The notes beneath the pieces are model-generated. The model saw only the letters and a program-made list of their open reading frames with translations, was not told the DNA's origin and ran no database searches. A stretch of 64,000 nucleotides of DNA, taken from assembly GCF_904846415.1 (NCBI RefSeq), contig NZ_CAJHAR010000004.1:62001-126000 (forward strand), given 5' to 3'. The position numbers and the translations under genes were made by a program. Of the stretch, positions 34,868 through 44,619 are shown one piece after another (within the stretch, counting starts at the first letter, position 1; the number at the start of each line of letters is the position of its first letter). The DNA comes from Psychrobacter piscatorii. GTDB lineage: Bacteria > Pseudomonadota > Gammaproteobacteria > Pseudomonadales > Moraxellaceae.

Positions 34868-37081
34868 CTATAGCTTTTCTTCAGGGCTGAGCAATTTTTT
34901 GGGTTCTGCACTCAGCATCAGATAAGCGGCTTCGTTAATAAACGCTTCATCTTCTGGCAACTCTGGACGCTCAGCAGCTTTCATGCGACTACGCTCTTCA
35001 AACTTTGCATCCATCGCGGCCTGATACGTATTCCAATTAGAATAAGGGCGTTCACCAGTAGCGATCAGACGTCTATTTTCAGCTTCTAACGAACGCTTTT
35101 CAATCAGCTGCATTTTGGCTCGACGGCTGTTAATATCTAAACGAACTGGTTTTTTCTCATCATCCATATTACGAATATCATTGAGCGTCGACAGATAAGT
35201 AAACTGTGGGTTCTTCTCTTGGCGAATCTTAGACTGCTGATTGAGCGTCGCTAGTGTATCGCTAGTGAACTTCCCTTCAGGCTTATAAGGCGCCGTTCTG
35301 ATGGTATCCCAAGGCAGAGCTTTTTTCTGCGCGCGTTCGCCGAAGGTTGCATCATCATAGATATTGACCAATTCAACATCAGGTACCACGCCTTTATTCT
35401 GCGTACTACCACCTGTGATACGGTAAAATTTACGCTGAGTCAAGGTCGCAGAACCCAGCGCCAAGCTATCCAGTTGAATCTGCGCAGAGCCTTTACCTGT
35501 GGTCGTACTTCCAACCACCAATCCACGACCATAATCTTGAATAGCCGCGGCAAAGATTTCGCTGGCTGAGGCCGATGCTAGGTTGGTAATAACCACCATC
35601 TTGCCATCATAAAGCTGCTCGCCACCATCGTCATCACGGTACACTTGAATATTGCCACGATTATCACGAATTTGTACCAGTGGTCCGCTCTTGATAAATA
35701 AGCCTAACATCTTGGCAACTTCATCCAACGAGCCACCAGGGTTATTACGTAAGTCGACAACCAGACCATCGATATTTTCTTTGTTCAGTTCCTTTAATGC
35801 TTTTTCGGTATCGATACTAACGCTACGGTAGTCTTCGCCATTACGGCGCGCACGATAGTTCAGATAAAAGCTCGGTATCTCAAGTACGCCAATGCGTTTT
35901 GGTGTTTTGTCGATATTAGGACGTTGTACCTCTACCACGCGCTGAGTCACGCCTGACTCTTCTTGCTGGATAATATCACGCACGACGGTGACCGTACGGG
36001 CACTAGCATCTGGCGTATTGGGTTGACGCAGCTTGAGCGTTACCGACGTACCGCGCTTACCACGAATCAAGCCGACAATCTCACGCGTCGACCAGCCAAC
36101 CACATCTGTCATGGTTTCGCCATCTTTTGCGATACCAACGATCAAATCATTGGGCTTGATTTGACCAGATTTGGCAGCAGGGCCACCATCGACTAAGGTC
36201 ACAATGCGGGTGTAATCTGGGTTTTTACGATCAGGGCGGATAGAAACACCGATGCCTTCTAACTGTAGACTAGATTGAATCTGTAGTTCAGTTGCTTGAA
36301 TCGGCGCATAGTAGTTACTGTGCGGATCATAGGTCAGCATTGCCGTGTTTAGTATAGTCTCCATGATTTCATCATCTTTGAGACGCTTAAACTGCTCTTG
36401 CTGACGCGACAAACGATTTTGCAAAATCTCATTTGGCGTACGTTCATCGTTGCGTACCAAGTCTTGTCCACGAGTAATATCTGGATTGCTTAAAAATACT
36501 TTTTCTTTGGCTTTTTCGTCTTCTTGTCCCAGAGTGATACTCATCAGCTGAAATTTTAGCTGACGTTCCCAATAGTCACGCTGCTCTTTTTTAGTTTTGA
36601 AATGGCCGAGCTTTTCGCGATCAAGAATGATGGTGTCATTACCGGTCAAATCAATATCTTTTTTTAGCATCTTGGTTGCCATGGCAAAATATTCATTTGA
36701 GCGTTTACGATAACGATCAAAGACCTCTACCCCTGCCGATAGGTCGCCTTGCTTGAGGCGAGCGCCAAAATCATCGGCATGTTTTTTCTTCAGCTCATCG
36801 ACATCAGATTGCAAAAACAAGGTATGATTTGGATCGAGACTATCAATATACATTGATAAGATTTCGCTACCGGTTTTACTATCTAATGGCTGATTAAGGT
36901 AATGACTGCGATCCAGCAAAGCGGCGACTTGGCGAGTAGTGACCTTTTGCTCAGGTGTCTGAACAAAACTTCCCGTATTGGTTTCTGCTACGGCAGTGCC
37001 GTAGCTTTGTGTCAGGATAATACCGGCGATGCCCACTGACGCTGCACTGAGTAACCATTGTGCTGGTTGTTTTTTCATCAT
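34868..37081 (-). CDS. prc: Carboxy-terminal (tail-specific) protease Prc
   Basis: The 737-residue periplasmic protease degrades proteins by their C-terminal tails and tunes murein hydrolases in E. coli. A signal peptide is visible (cut near AVAET, residue 33). Then come the N-terminal helical region, a PDZ domain (GIGVSIRPDRKNPDYTRIV, GGPAAKSGQIKPNDLIVGI; residues 245-340) and the S41 domain: DGLVVDLRNNPGGSLDEV, ASASASEIFAAAIQDYGR with the nucleophile serine, and STTTGKGSAQIQL with the general-base lysine. The C-terminal 120 residues match the DUF3340 helical extension. Length is slightly above the E. coli 682. The start is one of two adjacent ATG codons. Confidence 0.94.
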   Translation of the reverse strand: MMKKQPAQWLLSAASVGIAGIILTQSYGTAVAETNTGSFVQTPEQKVTTRQVAALLDRSHYLNQPLDSKTGSEILSMYIDSLDPNHTLFLQSDVDELKKKHADDFGARLKQGDLSAGVEVFDRYRKRSNEYFAMATKMLKKDIDLTGNDTIILDREKLGHFKTKKEQRDYWERQLKFQLMSITLGQEDEKAKEKVFLSNPDITRGQDLVRNDERTPNEILQNRLSRQQEQFKRLKDDEIMETILNTAMLTYDPHSNYYAPIQATELQIQSSLQLEGIGVSIRPDRKNPDYTRIVTLVDGGPAAKSGQIKPNDLIVGIAKDGETMTDVVGWSTREIVGLIRGKRGTSVTLKLRQPNTPDASARTVTVVRDIIQQEESGVTQRVVEVQRPNIDKTPKRIGVLEIPSFYLNYRARRNGEDYRSVSIDTEKALKELNKENIDGLVVDLRNNPGGSLDEVAKMLGLFIKSGPLVQIRDNRGNIQVYRDDDGGEQLYDGKMVVITNLASASASEIFAAAIQDYGRGLVVGSTTTGKGSAQIQLDSLALGSATLTQRKFYRITGGSTQNKGVVPDVELVNIYDDATFGERAQKKALPWDTIRTAPYKPEGKFTSDTLATLNQQSKIRQEKNPQFTYLSTLNDIRNMDDEKKPVRLDINSRRAKMQLIEKRSLEAENRRLIATGERPYSNWNTYQAAMDAKFEERSRMKAAERPELPEDEAFINEAAYLMLSAEPKKLLSPEEKL

Positions 37082-37599
37082 ATGTACCTAGTTATTTGAA
37101 GTTAGTGATATTATTTGTGTTATAAAAATTAAAAACTACTGAATGTGTTATTGTCCATGACTGTCGTCTGTTTTGCTGAACCTCTGCTTTACTTTGCGTG
37201 AGCCTACTCATTACTATGAGACGACGCTATAGCTTTATTATTCCGTCGCCTTTATATATAGATTCTGACGCTTATTATCGAATCTTGATATATAGTCAAA
37301 AATCAATATTATCATGTGCATAAATACTGAACTGTCTCAAACTGTATAAGCAATCTTACACGCAACGCCTGCACATACCAAACTTTCTATCACTTTTATC
37401 ACACATAGCGACCGAAGGCTATTAGCATTAATTCGCTGACTATCCACAAATTGATTTGATGCCAATAATCTGCCACATTAGGCTCAATTGATAATAGCTG
37501 TCATAATAAAGTGCATGAGTAACGACTGCTAAGCGATTGGACATTGATGATCAGTCAACCCCATAATATAACAATACACAAAAAAATAAGGATGACGCA
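37082..37599. other. 518-bp divergent spacer between prc and nagZ
   Basis: It holds both promoters. A long imperfect dyad, TATATAT-AGATTC / GAATCT-ATATATA, lies at 37253-37294 and could be an RNA stem or operator. No coding ORF is seen. Confidence 0.45.
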
Positions 37600-38685
37600 A
37601 TGTACGGCGTTTTAATGATTGATATCGATAATACGGCACTGACCGCAGAAGACGTCAGCTTGATCAAACAAGCACAAATTGGTGGAGTCATACTGTTTGG
37701 GCGAAACGTCGCCAATGCTGCCCAAGTCAGAGCACTATGCGACGATATACGTTATCACAACCCAGATATATTAATCGGTGTCGATCAAGAAGGCGGACGA
37801 GTCGCACGGCTACGTGAAGGATTCACACCGCTACCTGCTATGGGTAGGCTCGGTGAGTTATTCAACCACGACCCAAGCCGTGCGCTCAGCTGCGCATATG
37901 ACTGCGGCTATCTGATGGCAGCCGAAGTGATGGCAGTAGGTATTGATTTAAGCTTTGCGCCCGTGCTGGATAGAGATGGTATCAGCCAAGTTATCGGTGA
38001 CCGTAGCTTTCATCAGGAGCCACAAGCGATCGTTGCCCTAGCCACGCAGTTTATGCGCGGCATGAAAGCGGCTGGTATGGCTACCACTGGCAAGCATTTT
38101 CCTGGTCATGGCGCTATCGCTCCTGACTCTCATGTATCAGAGGCCATCGATACACGTAGTTTGGACGAGATCGTCAATAGCGACATGCAACCTTTTGCGC
38201 AAACGCTGTCACTGCTTGATGCTTTGATGCCAGCGCATGTGATTTTTTCGCAAGTAGATAACAAACCCGCAGGATTTTCTAAAATTTGGCTAAAAGACAT
38301 TATTCGTGATCAGCTAGCGTTTAACGGTGTGCTTTTTTCTGATGATTTATCAATGGCAGGGGCACAAGCTGCTGGCGATGTCAGCGCTCGCGTAAAAGCT
38401 GCCATTGAAGCTGGTTGCGATATTGCACTGGTGTGTAACGATCGTGTTGCCGCTCATGAAGCGGCAGCAGCAGCGCAAGAACTACCCTATCCTAACCAAA
38501 AGCGTATCAAAACCATGTGCGGCAATATACCAAAGTGGCAAGGTGATCTTGAGTCTACTTGCCAGCAGTTTGATTATTGGCAACAAGCAAAGAACAATGT
38601 CACTCAGACCTTTTTTAACGTTGAGTCTGATACACAAGTTGATGAACCTGCCAATGACTCAAAAGACCCTACTGATTATAAATAG
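37600..38685 (+). CDS. nagZ: Beta-N-acetylhexosaminidase NagZ
   Basis: The 361-residue cytoplasmic glycoside hydrolase (family 3) removes N-acetylglucosamine from recycled muropeptides. Key motifs are IGGVILFGRNVANA, LIGVDQEGGRVARLREGFT, FAPVLDRDGISQVIGDRSF, GMATTGKHFPGHG with the catalytic histidine on its loop, and VLFSDDLSMAGA with the nucleophilic aspartate. The last 30 residues are a polar extension. AGGATGACGCA precedes the ATG. Recycled products matter for beta-lactamase induction in other bacteria, but no ampC or ampR is present here. Confidence 0.95.
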   Translation: MYGVLMIDIDNTALTAEDVSLIKQAQIGGVILFGRNVANAAQVRALCDDIRYHNPDILIGVDQEGGRVARLREGFTPLPAMGRLGELFNHDPSRALSCAYDCGYLMAAEVMAVGIDLSFAPVLDRDGISQVIGDRSFHQEPQAIVALATQFMRGMKAAGMATTGKHFPGHGAIAPDSHVSEAIDTRSLDEIVNSDMQPFAQTLSLLDALMPAHVIFSQVDNKPAGFSKIWLKDIIRDQLAFNGVLFSDDLSMAGAQAAGDVSARVKAAIEAGCDIALVCNDRVAAHEAAAAAQELPYPNQKRIKTMCGNIPKWQGDLESTCQQFDYWQQAKNNVTQTFFNVESDTQVDEPANDSKDPTDYK

Positions 38686-38724
38686 CTTTGTATTCATATA
38701 GAATAGTTGAAACATTTGGCAAAT

Positions 38725-38755
38725 AAAAAACCGCATCGTTAAGGTACGGTTTTTT
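38725..38755 (+). terminator. nagZ terminator
   Basis: AAAAACCG-c-ATC / GGT-a-CGGTTTTT with a 5-nt loop. It is bidirectional and also suits the convergent OmpA-domain gene. Confidence 0.85.
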
Positions 38756-38789
38756 AGACTTAACTGCTGCTAAATTAGATACTTTTTGA

Positions 38790-40382
38790 TTAATTCGTTG
38801 GATCTACTGCAGTACCTTGAGTCGCATCATCGCCATCAGGCAACAAATCATCATTATTGCTATCTAGCGGATTCAAATCTGGATCAAGCGAGTCGCTGTT
38901 GATGATCATGCCATCATTTGGATCGACCATTTTGTCATTGACCATAAACTCAATCCGGCGGTTACGGAAACGCCCCTGCTCAGTTGAGTTATCAGCGATA
39001 GGATCTGTCTCACCCATACCTTTTGTACTAAGTTTGCTCGCATCGACACCTTGAGCCACCAAATACTCTTTTACTGACTCAGCACGCTCACGAGACAACT
39101 CCATGTTGTAAGCGTCCGATGCTTGGCTATCTGTATGACCGATAATCATCAGGTTCATGTCAGGCACTTCGTTCATTATTTTTGCAGCACGATCAAGAAT
39201 GGCTTTATTGACATCAGGGATGACAGCTTCATCCACTTGGAAATTGATAACTTGAAGGCTTAGGGCGCGCGCGACATCACGTGGGTCTGGATCGTCACCG
39301 AGATTGGTCATGGCAGCATCTGCAGCAGCCACACTTTCATCAATCTCACCTTGCAGATCTAATGGACCTTCAGCTTCTACCATCATCGCAGGTGCAGCAG
39401 CTTGTAGATCAGTCACTAATTGGGCCAATGCCGCATCATCAGGTGCGTTAACCGTGATGGTATCGCCTTTAATCACCATGCTAGCATTCGGGACGTTTTT
39501 GACAATCGGTAATATAGTGGCAAGCTGTGCAGCGGCTGGCATATCTATAGCAAAATTATCATCAACATCAGCGCGGCACTTATTGGCTTCATCGCCGAAT
39601 GCGCCAGTTAGTGCATTCATCACATTGGTCTGTAGCGTCTCGTTGCCTACGCTCATGCGGCAAGCGTATAGCTCGCCATTTTCGCCAGTGGCGATACGGA
39701 GTGAGGCAGGTTCGATGTCAGTTGCCACTACTGCTTGCTCATTACCTTGCTCGTCTTGCTGCGCGGTAGCCATCGGCGTAGCAACAGGCTCAGGGTTCTC
39801 TTGACAACCTCTTAATAAGGCCCAAGCCAATGCACCCAAAATAATCAAACCAATAATCGGTAGCAACGCTTTCATAAAGCTACCTTGCGGCTCTTCTTCT
39901 TTCTGTAGTGGTGCGGTACTGACCGTATCGGATACAGGTGCCGCAGCAGGAGTGGCCGCAATGGCACTTGCAGGTAAGACCGCCGCCGCCCATGCAGGGA
40001 TATGATGCTGATAACTGTTGAGATTATCATTGAGAAATTGCGGTACAGGGGTGGTACCAGCCAAACTTTTGATTTCATGAAAAGCCAGCGGCGCTGCCAT
40101 AGCAATCAGACCACGAGAAGCTGTCTCATCGACACCATGTGCATTAGCGAGCTCACGAGAGATTTGGTCACGGTGAGCCCCTTCTGTCCATACACGATCA
40201 TAAAAAGCATTATCATCACGAGCGATATTCTCATTAGCAAAACGGCTATAGGTATCATTATTCGCGAGGCGAGCAGCAAAAATTGCATAAAATTGCTCGA
40301 GTAGATTCTGCTTAGCAGGACTATGATCGTCTGCTAATACGGCTGGGCTGACTGTGCGTGTCAAATGACTGATAATATCCAT
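38790..40382 (-). CDS. Membrane protein with a C-terminal OmpA peptidoglycan-binding domain
   Basis: A 530-residue protein with four parts. Residues 1-115 are helical (NLLEQFYAIFAARL, RELANAHGVDETASRGL), likely cytoplasmic. A Pro/Ala linker leads to one membrane helix (ALLPIIGLIILGALAWALL, about 170-190). A periplasmic region follows with two alpha/beta repeats resembling BON-like modules (GENGELYACRMSVGNETLQ, TITVNAPDDAALAQLV). Residues 375-485 are an OmpA domain with VINFQVDEAVIP, LMIIGHTDSQASDAYNMELSRERA and GRFRNRRIEF, which binds peptidoglycan. The last 40 residues are Asp/Asn-rich. A paralogue lies upstream. It probably tethers the inner membrane to the wall. Confidence 0.88.
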   Translation of the reverse strand: MDIISHLTRTVSPAVLADDHSPAKQNLLEQFYAIFAARLANNDTYSRFANENIARDDNAFYDRVWTEGAHRDQISRELANAHGVDETASRGLIAMAAPLAFHEIKSLAGTTPVPQFLNDNLNSYQHHIPAWAAAVLPASAIAATPAAAPVSDTVSTAPLQKEEEPQGSFMKALLPIIGLIILGALAWALLRGCQENPEPVATPMATAQQDEQGNEQAVVATDIEPASLRIATGENGELYACRMSVGNETLQTNVMNALTGAFGDEANKCRADVDDNFAIDMPAAAQLATILPIVKNVPNASMVIKGDTITVNAPDDAALAQLVTDLQAAAPAMMVEAEGPLDLQGEIDESVAAADAAMTNLGDDPDPRDVARALSLQVINFQVDEAVIPDVNKAILDRAAKIMNEVPDMNLMIIGHTDSQASDAYNMELSRERAESVKEYLVAQGVDASKLSTKGMGETDPIADNSTEQGRFRNRRIEFMVNDKMVDPNDGMIINSDSLDPDLNPLDSNNDDLLPDGDDATQGTAVDPTN

Positions 40383-40841
40383 AATACAACTTTCCCCTTA
40401 ATTTTTATTTATATTGTTCGATTATCTAAAGCATAAAATCATCTAATAACGTGGCGGCTGTTTACTCTATCAAGTCAGATCTATCAGGCCACTATGATTG
40501 GTTTTGGATATTATAGAATTGTTAAAGGTGTTTTCACAGTCGATACGTTGTTGTGCAAATGATACGTTAAGTAATGTTTCAGTTGGTACGCGTAACTATA
40601 CACCCATAACTCAACAGGCATTTGAGTACCAGCTAATAAAATTTGATACTCAACTCCGCAAATCTGCTTCTTTGGTGAAGCAGCACCATTTTTGATGCTC
40701 AGATCTTAAATACGTAAGCTAAGACCTATTAAAATCAAAAAAGCGGTATGACAAATTCATACCGCTCCCTTGCTTAACTTTTGAACGAGTTCTAAAAGTA
40801 CATTTAAACTAAGTCGATTTGAATGTACTTTGTACGACTCA
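40383..40841. other. 459-bp spacer between the two paralogous membrane-protein genes
   Basis: It holds the terminator of the upstream paralogue (40735-40766) and the promoter side of the OmpA-domain gene. A 65-codon plus-strand ORF lacks a ribosome site and was not called. Confidence 0.45.
40735..40766 (-). terminator. Terminator of the paralogue without OmpA domain
   Basis: A perfect 10-bp stem AGCGGTATGA / TCATACCGCT with a 5-nt loop, then TTTTTT on the minus strand. Confidence 0.92.
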
Positions 40842-42467
40842 CTACCTGACTTGTGCTGGTTCGGCAACGATGACACTGCTCGCCATGTCATCTACTTCTG
40901 ACTCAGAAATAGGGCCTGACGGTCTGCTCGTCCTATTATTAGAAGGTACGTTGCTAGGAATGTTACTTGGAACATTGGCGGGTACGTTGTTGGGATTATT
41001 ATTAAATCCATCATTATTGTTAGGTAGTGGCGCGGGTATCACGCGATCACCTGTGTCATCATCAGCGGCTTGATATTCTCCAGTACCATTGCTCATACCG
41101 TCATTGCTGTATTGGTTATTAGCGCCTGTTCCATCGCCGAGTTGATTGTTTACGCCATTAGTGCCTGCCATACCATATGTCGTATCACCATTACTGTTGT
41201 TAGGCAGTCGCAATGGCGCAGTGCTATCGACTGCCATGGTTGGTGCTAAACTGCGTACGTTTGTGACCAATTGTTGTAGTAGCATGTCGTCCGGCGCCTC
41301 TACTGTCAGACGATCGTTTTGTAAGTGTAGACGGGCGAATGGTGTCGATCTGAGCATGGTCAGGACATTGGGCAATATCTCCGCAGGCATATTTGCGATA
41401 GTGGTTGCTACTCCATCTTGTACCGTCAATTCACATATACTCGCCTGCTCACCAAAGCTCGTATTGAGTGCCTGTTGTAACGAGCCTTGTAGCGCTGCAT
41501 CACCGATCGTCGCGCTACAAGTATAGAGGTTGCCACTATCATCTACGCCAACGATGAACTCGATGGGAGTCATCGTTGGTGCTGGTGGCGGTGCTGGAGT
41601 GACCACAGGCGCGACAGCAACAGGTTCTACTGGTATGTCACTTTTGGGTTTTATTAATAATGCCCAAGCAGCCAGTGCCATTGCAGCAAGCGCTACGATT
41701 AATAAAAACACCCGTATCAGTAGGTCATTCCGCTGATTGCGAGTGCGCACTTGCTCCCGCTTGATGTTGCTATTTTCTGCCAAGTGATGAGCTGCTGGAC
41801 TGGCATGGATAGCGTCATTACTGTCACCAAAATGCTCATCGTCATTTAATCCGTCAGTAGCGCTTATATTAGCGTTTTCCACATAAGCGGCTGTAGCGGC
41901 TGTCGTTGCAGCGATTGCGCTGGTGCTTAGATCAGGCTCATTAAGTTTATTTGGTACGGTATCACTTGATGGTGCGATACCATTATCTGCGACAAATTTT
42001 GACGTTGACTCGTGTCCATCGCCTTGAGTAGCAGTGATAACAGACGCTGACCATATAGGTAAATATGGGCGCAGCGACGACTGCTCTCCTTGCAAAAATG
42101 CTGGCAAAAACTGTCCATTGGCCAAAACCTTTAGCTCACGATAGGCTAAGGATGCTGCATTAATTAGCAATTGAGCAGTGATCGACTCATCGATATGATG
42201 CGCGGCTGACAGCTCTTGAATGATTGTTTTTTGTAGTACTTGGTCTTGCCATAGCTGCTCAAATAAAGGCCGCTCGGCAATACTGTCATTAGCCATCACC
42301 TGATCGTTACGAAGTAGTTGCGAGTAGACCTGTGGCACCGCTAGACGCGTGGCTAAAATGGCATAAAACTGCTCAAGCAAGCTGATATAAGCCACGCTAT
42401 CACTGCGATTATGCTCACCCAATATCGCGGGGGTAACGGTCTGTTCTAATTGATCGATAATACTCAT
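40842..42467 (-). CDS. Paralogue of the OmpA-domain membrane protein, lacking the OmpA domain
   Basis: The 541-residue protein aligns with the 38790-40382 product over the N-terminal helical region (LLEQFYAILATRLA, SAAHHIDESITAQLL), the single membrane helix (VFLLIVALAAMALAAWALL) and the periplasmic repeats (DSGNLYTCSATIGDAALQ, RLTVEAPDDMLLQQLV). In place of the OmpA domain, its last 130 residues are Asn/Asp/Gly/Pro-rich low complexity with a short repeat (NVPANVPSNIPSNVPSN). A further insert of about 70 polar residues precedes the membrane helix. Its topology should be the same, without wall binding. The two genes are in tandem with a terminator between, so they are separate units. Function is unknown. 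Confidence 0.8.
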   Translation of the reverse strand: MSIIDQLEQTVTPAILGEHNRSDSVAYISLLEQFYAILATRLAVPQVYSQLLRNDQVMANDSIAERPLFEQLWQDQVLQKTIIQELSAAHHIDESITAQLLINAASLAYRELKVLANGQFLPAFLQGEQSSLRPYLPIWSASVITATQGDGHESTSKFVADNGIAPSSDTVPNKLNEPDLSTSAIAATTAATAAYVENANISATDGLNDDEHFGDSNDAIHASPAAHHLAENSNIKREQVRTRNQRNDLLIRVFLLIVALAAMALAAWALLIKPKSDIPVEPVAVAPVVTPAPPPAPTMTPIEFIVGVDDSGNLYTCSATIGDAALQGSLQQALNTSFGEQASICELTVQDGVATTIANMPAEILPNVLTMLRSTPFARLHLQNDRLTVEAPDDMLLQQLVTNVRSLAPTMAVDSTAPLRLPNNSNGDTTYGMAGTNGVNNQLGDGTGANNQYSNDGMSNGTGEYQAADDDTGDRVIPAPLPNNNDGFNNNPNNVPANVPSNIPSNVPSNNRTSRPSGPISESEVDDMASSVIVAEPAQVR

Positions 42468-42862
42468 GGATCACTGCCTCTCTCGACTTTTTAAATCCGC
42501 AAAAATTAAGCACTTATTGTTCGTTGTATATATGGCTACTTGTCCTGAAGCTGTCTAGCGTTTTTTAGCAGCATCGACGTCTATATAGCGGTTTCACTTA
42601 TCTCACATGATACACTGCTACACTACTCACTATAAAAGCATAAAAATGCATCGTTTTGTCACATAATAGATATTTGTATCAGCATAACTGCTGTTAGTAT
42701 TAACTAATTACATTACGAGCAACTTGAACTTAGTATCAATATATTAATTAATGGTCATATTTGTTTTTACTCAGCCCTAACGCTTAGGCTTTGAACATTG
42801 TCATTTATCGCATTGCCATTTATTGCATTGTCACCTATCAGGCGCGGCCTAAGGATTTTCCT
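42468..42862. other. 395-bp divergent spacer before the rhomboid gene
   Basis: AT-rich with both promoters expected. A 3 x 15-bp tandem repeat lies at 42796-42840 just upstream of the proposed TTG start. No other gene is seen. Confidence 0.45.
42796..42840 (+). repeat. Three imperfect 15-bp tandem repeats upstream of the rhomboid gene
   Basis: Units CATTGTCATTTATCG, CATTGCCATTTATTG and CATTGTCACCTATCA follow each other exactly. They end ten bases before the AAGGA ribosome site and may be a variable promoter-proximal tract. Confidence 0.75.
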
Positions 42863-43471
42863 TTGTTAAACCATACGACCCTTATTATCATCATTACTGT
42901 TATTGTCAGCTTATTAGCATGGCAAAACAAGAAATTGCTCAACCGTCTTATCTTTTATCCACCCGCCGTCAATAACGGACAATGGGATCGTTTTGTCACG
43001 CATGGCTTTATTCATGCCGATAGTATGCATCTGCTATTCAACATGTTTACGTTATACTTCTTTGGCCGAGCTATTGAAGGGCTATATCGTTCATTTTTAT
43101 TCGGCTATGGTTTTGTGGTTTTTTATGTGTTGGCTATTGTTGTTGCCATGATTCCAAGCTACCTTAAAAATAAAGACAATGCCAGTTACTTAAGTCTTGG
43201 GGCATCAGGCGGTGTATCGGCGGTCTTATTTGCCTTTATTTTACTAGCACCGTGGGAGCGAATTTACTTATTTGCCATTATTCCCATTCCTGCGATACTG
43301 TTTGCCGTCGCTTATGTATTTTATAGTATCTACGCGGACAAACGCGGTGGTTCAAATATCAACCATATGGCACATATGTGGGGCGGCGCATTTGGCATCA
43401 TTGCCACGATTATTTTAGAACCTAAAGTACTACCCCATTTTATAAATGCTTTATTGTCGCCTGGTTTTTAA
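42863..43471 (+). CDS. Rhomboid-family intramembrane serine protease
   Basis: About 202 residues from a TTG at 42863, chosen because AAGGA lies seven bases upstream and the first membrane helix follows at once; an upstream TTG frame (42791) runs through tandem repeats. Six hydrophobic helices are visible. Catalytic features are MHLLFNMFTLYFFG (oxyanion His/Asn near 56-60), the GxSG serine Ser115 in LGASGGVSAV, and His171 in NHMAHMWGGAFG. Rhomboids cut membrane proteins within the bilayer; the substrate here is unknown. It lies 83 bp before a metallophosphatase gene on the same strand. Confidence 0.88.
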   Translation: MLNHTTLIIIITVIVSLLAWQNKKLLNRLIFYPPAVNNGQWDRFVTHGFIHADSMHLLFNMFTLYFFGRAIEGLYRSFLFGYGFVVFYVLAIVVAMIPSYLKNKDNASYLSLGASGGVSAVLFAFILLAPWERIYLFAIIPIPAILFAVAYVFYSIYADKRGGSNINHMAHMWGGAFGIIATIILEPKVLPHFINALLSPGF

Positions 43472-43554
43472 ACTGTTTTCTCAAATAGAAATTCTTTGAA
43501 TCATGACAATTAAACAAGTTGCTTACTTTTACGTTTGAGATTTAATACTTCATT

Positions 43555-44520
43555 ATGATTATAGATATTATCGGTGATATTCATGGTTATGCAGACAAGC
43601 TCGTTGGTTTGTTAAACCAATTAGGCTACGAGCATAACGGTCAGCATTTTGTGCCACCGACAGGTCACAGGGCATTATTCATTGGCGATTTGATTGACCG
43701 TGGGTCACAGCAACTGGCCACATTAGAGACTGTCTTCGCGATGTTAGATGCGGACGTGGCCGATGCGGTGATGGGCAATCATGAATACAATGCCTTGGCT
43801 TATGCCACACTTGATCCTGAGGATTCTAGCCAGTATCTGCGCTCACATAATGCCGTACATAAACGCCAACATGAAGCGTTCTTGGCGGAGATACCCTTTG
43901 GCTCAGAGCAGCACGAATATTGGTTACAGCGCTTATATGAAGTACCCCTGTGGATTGAGACAGATTATGCGTGTTTTGTGCATGCTTGCTGGGATGTAGA
44001 TAGTATGGCGGTGCTAAAGCCACTGCTGACGGATAATAACTGCCTAACCTCTGAAGGTCTAATCGCGACGGCTAAAGAAGATAGCATCGCCTTTGATGCT
44101 TTAGAACGAGTATTAAAAGGGGTTGAGACAGGGTTGCCTGATGGCATCATCATGGTGGATAAAGAAGGCACTGAACGCAGACGAGTGCGGGTGCGTTGGT
44201 GGCTTGATGAGTTAAATACACGCACGCTTCGCGAGGTCGCTCGTGCACCGTCCTCCGCATTGGCTCAAATACCGCCTGATGCATTAGCTGAAAATATCGA
44301 CTTTGCGCTACAAACACATAAACCTGTATTTGTCGGTCACTATTGGCTCACCGGCACACCTGAGCCACTCAGTCCACAAGTCGCCTGTACTGATTATTCG
44401 GCAGCGGTAGATAGCGGTTACTTGACTTGCTATCAGCTTGATACCGAACAGCCGTTACCACTGACAGCTTCTCGCTTTGTGCAGTATTATCACGACAAAA
44501 AAGCGGAGATAAACCAGTGA
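43555..44520 (+). CDS. Calcineurin-like metallophosphoesterase (PrpA/ApaH-type)
   Basis: A 321-residue cytoplasmic phosphatase. It shows the metal-binding set in order: GDIHG (residues 8-12), GDLIDRG (about 46-52), GNHE (about 79-82) and C-terminal histidines in FVHACWD and VFVGHYWLTGTPEPLS. This arrangement is shared by protein serine/threonine phosphatases and diadenosine tetraphosphatases. The length, above 300, and the VFVGHYWL motif fit the larger uncharacterised bacterial group rather than canonical ApaH. It probably shares a transcript with the rhomboid gene. Confidence 0.88.
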   Translation: MIIDIIGDIHGYADKLVGLLNQLGYEHNGQHFVPPTGHRALFIGDLIDRGSQQLATLETVFAMLDADVADAVMGNHEYNALAYATLDPEDSSQYLRSHNAVHKRQHEAFLAEIPFGSEQHEYWLQRLYEVPLWIETDYACFVHACWDVDSMAVLKPLLTDNNCLTSEGLIATAKEDSIAFDALERVLKGVETGLPDGIIMVDKEGTERRRVRVRWWLDELNTRTLREVARAPSSALAQIPPDALAENIDFALQTHKPVFVGHYWLTGTPEPLSPQVACTDYSAAVDSGYLTCYQLDTEQPLPLTASRFVQYYHDKKAEINQ

Positions 44521-44619
44521 TATAAACGCTATTAACACCATATCATTATTAAAAGTCAAACTTGGCTTTACGAGTGTAGCAAAATTTTTGTATGATGGTC
44601 TTTTTGAGGATATCCAATC

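Noticed and set aside
40498..40695. 65-codon plus-strand ORF between the two membrane-protein genes
   Set aside because: No ribosome site, no recognisable peptide, and it points against both neighbours.
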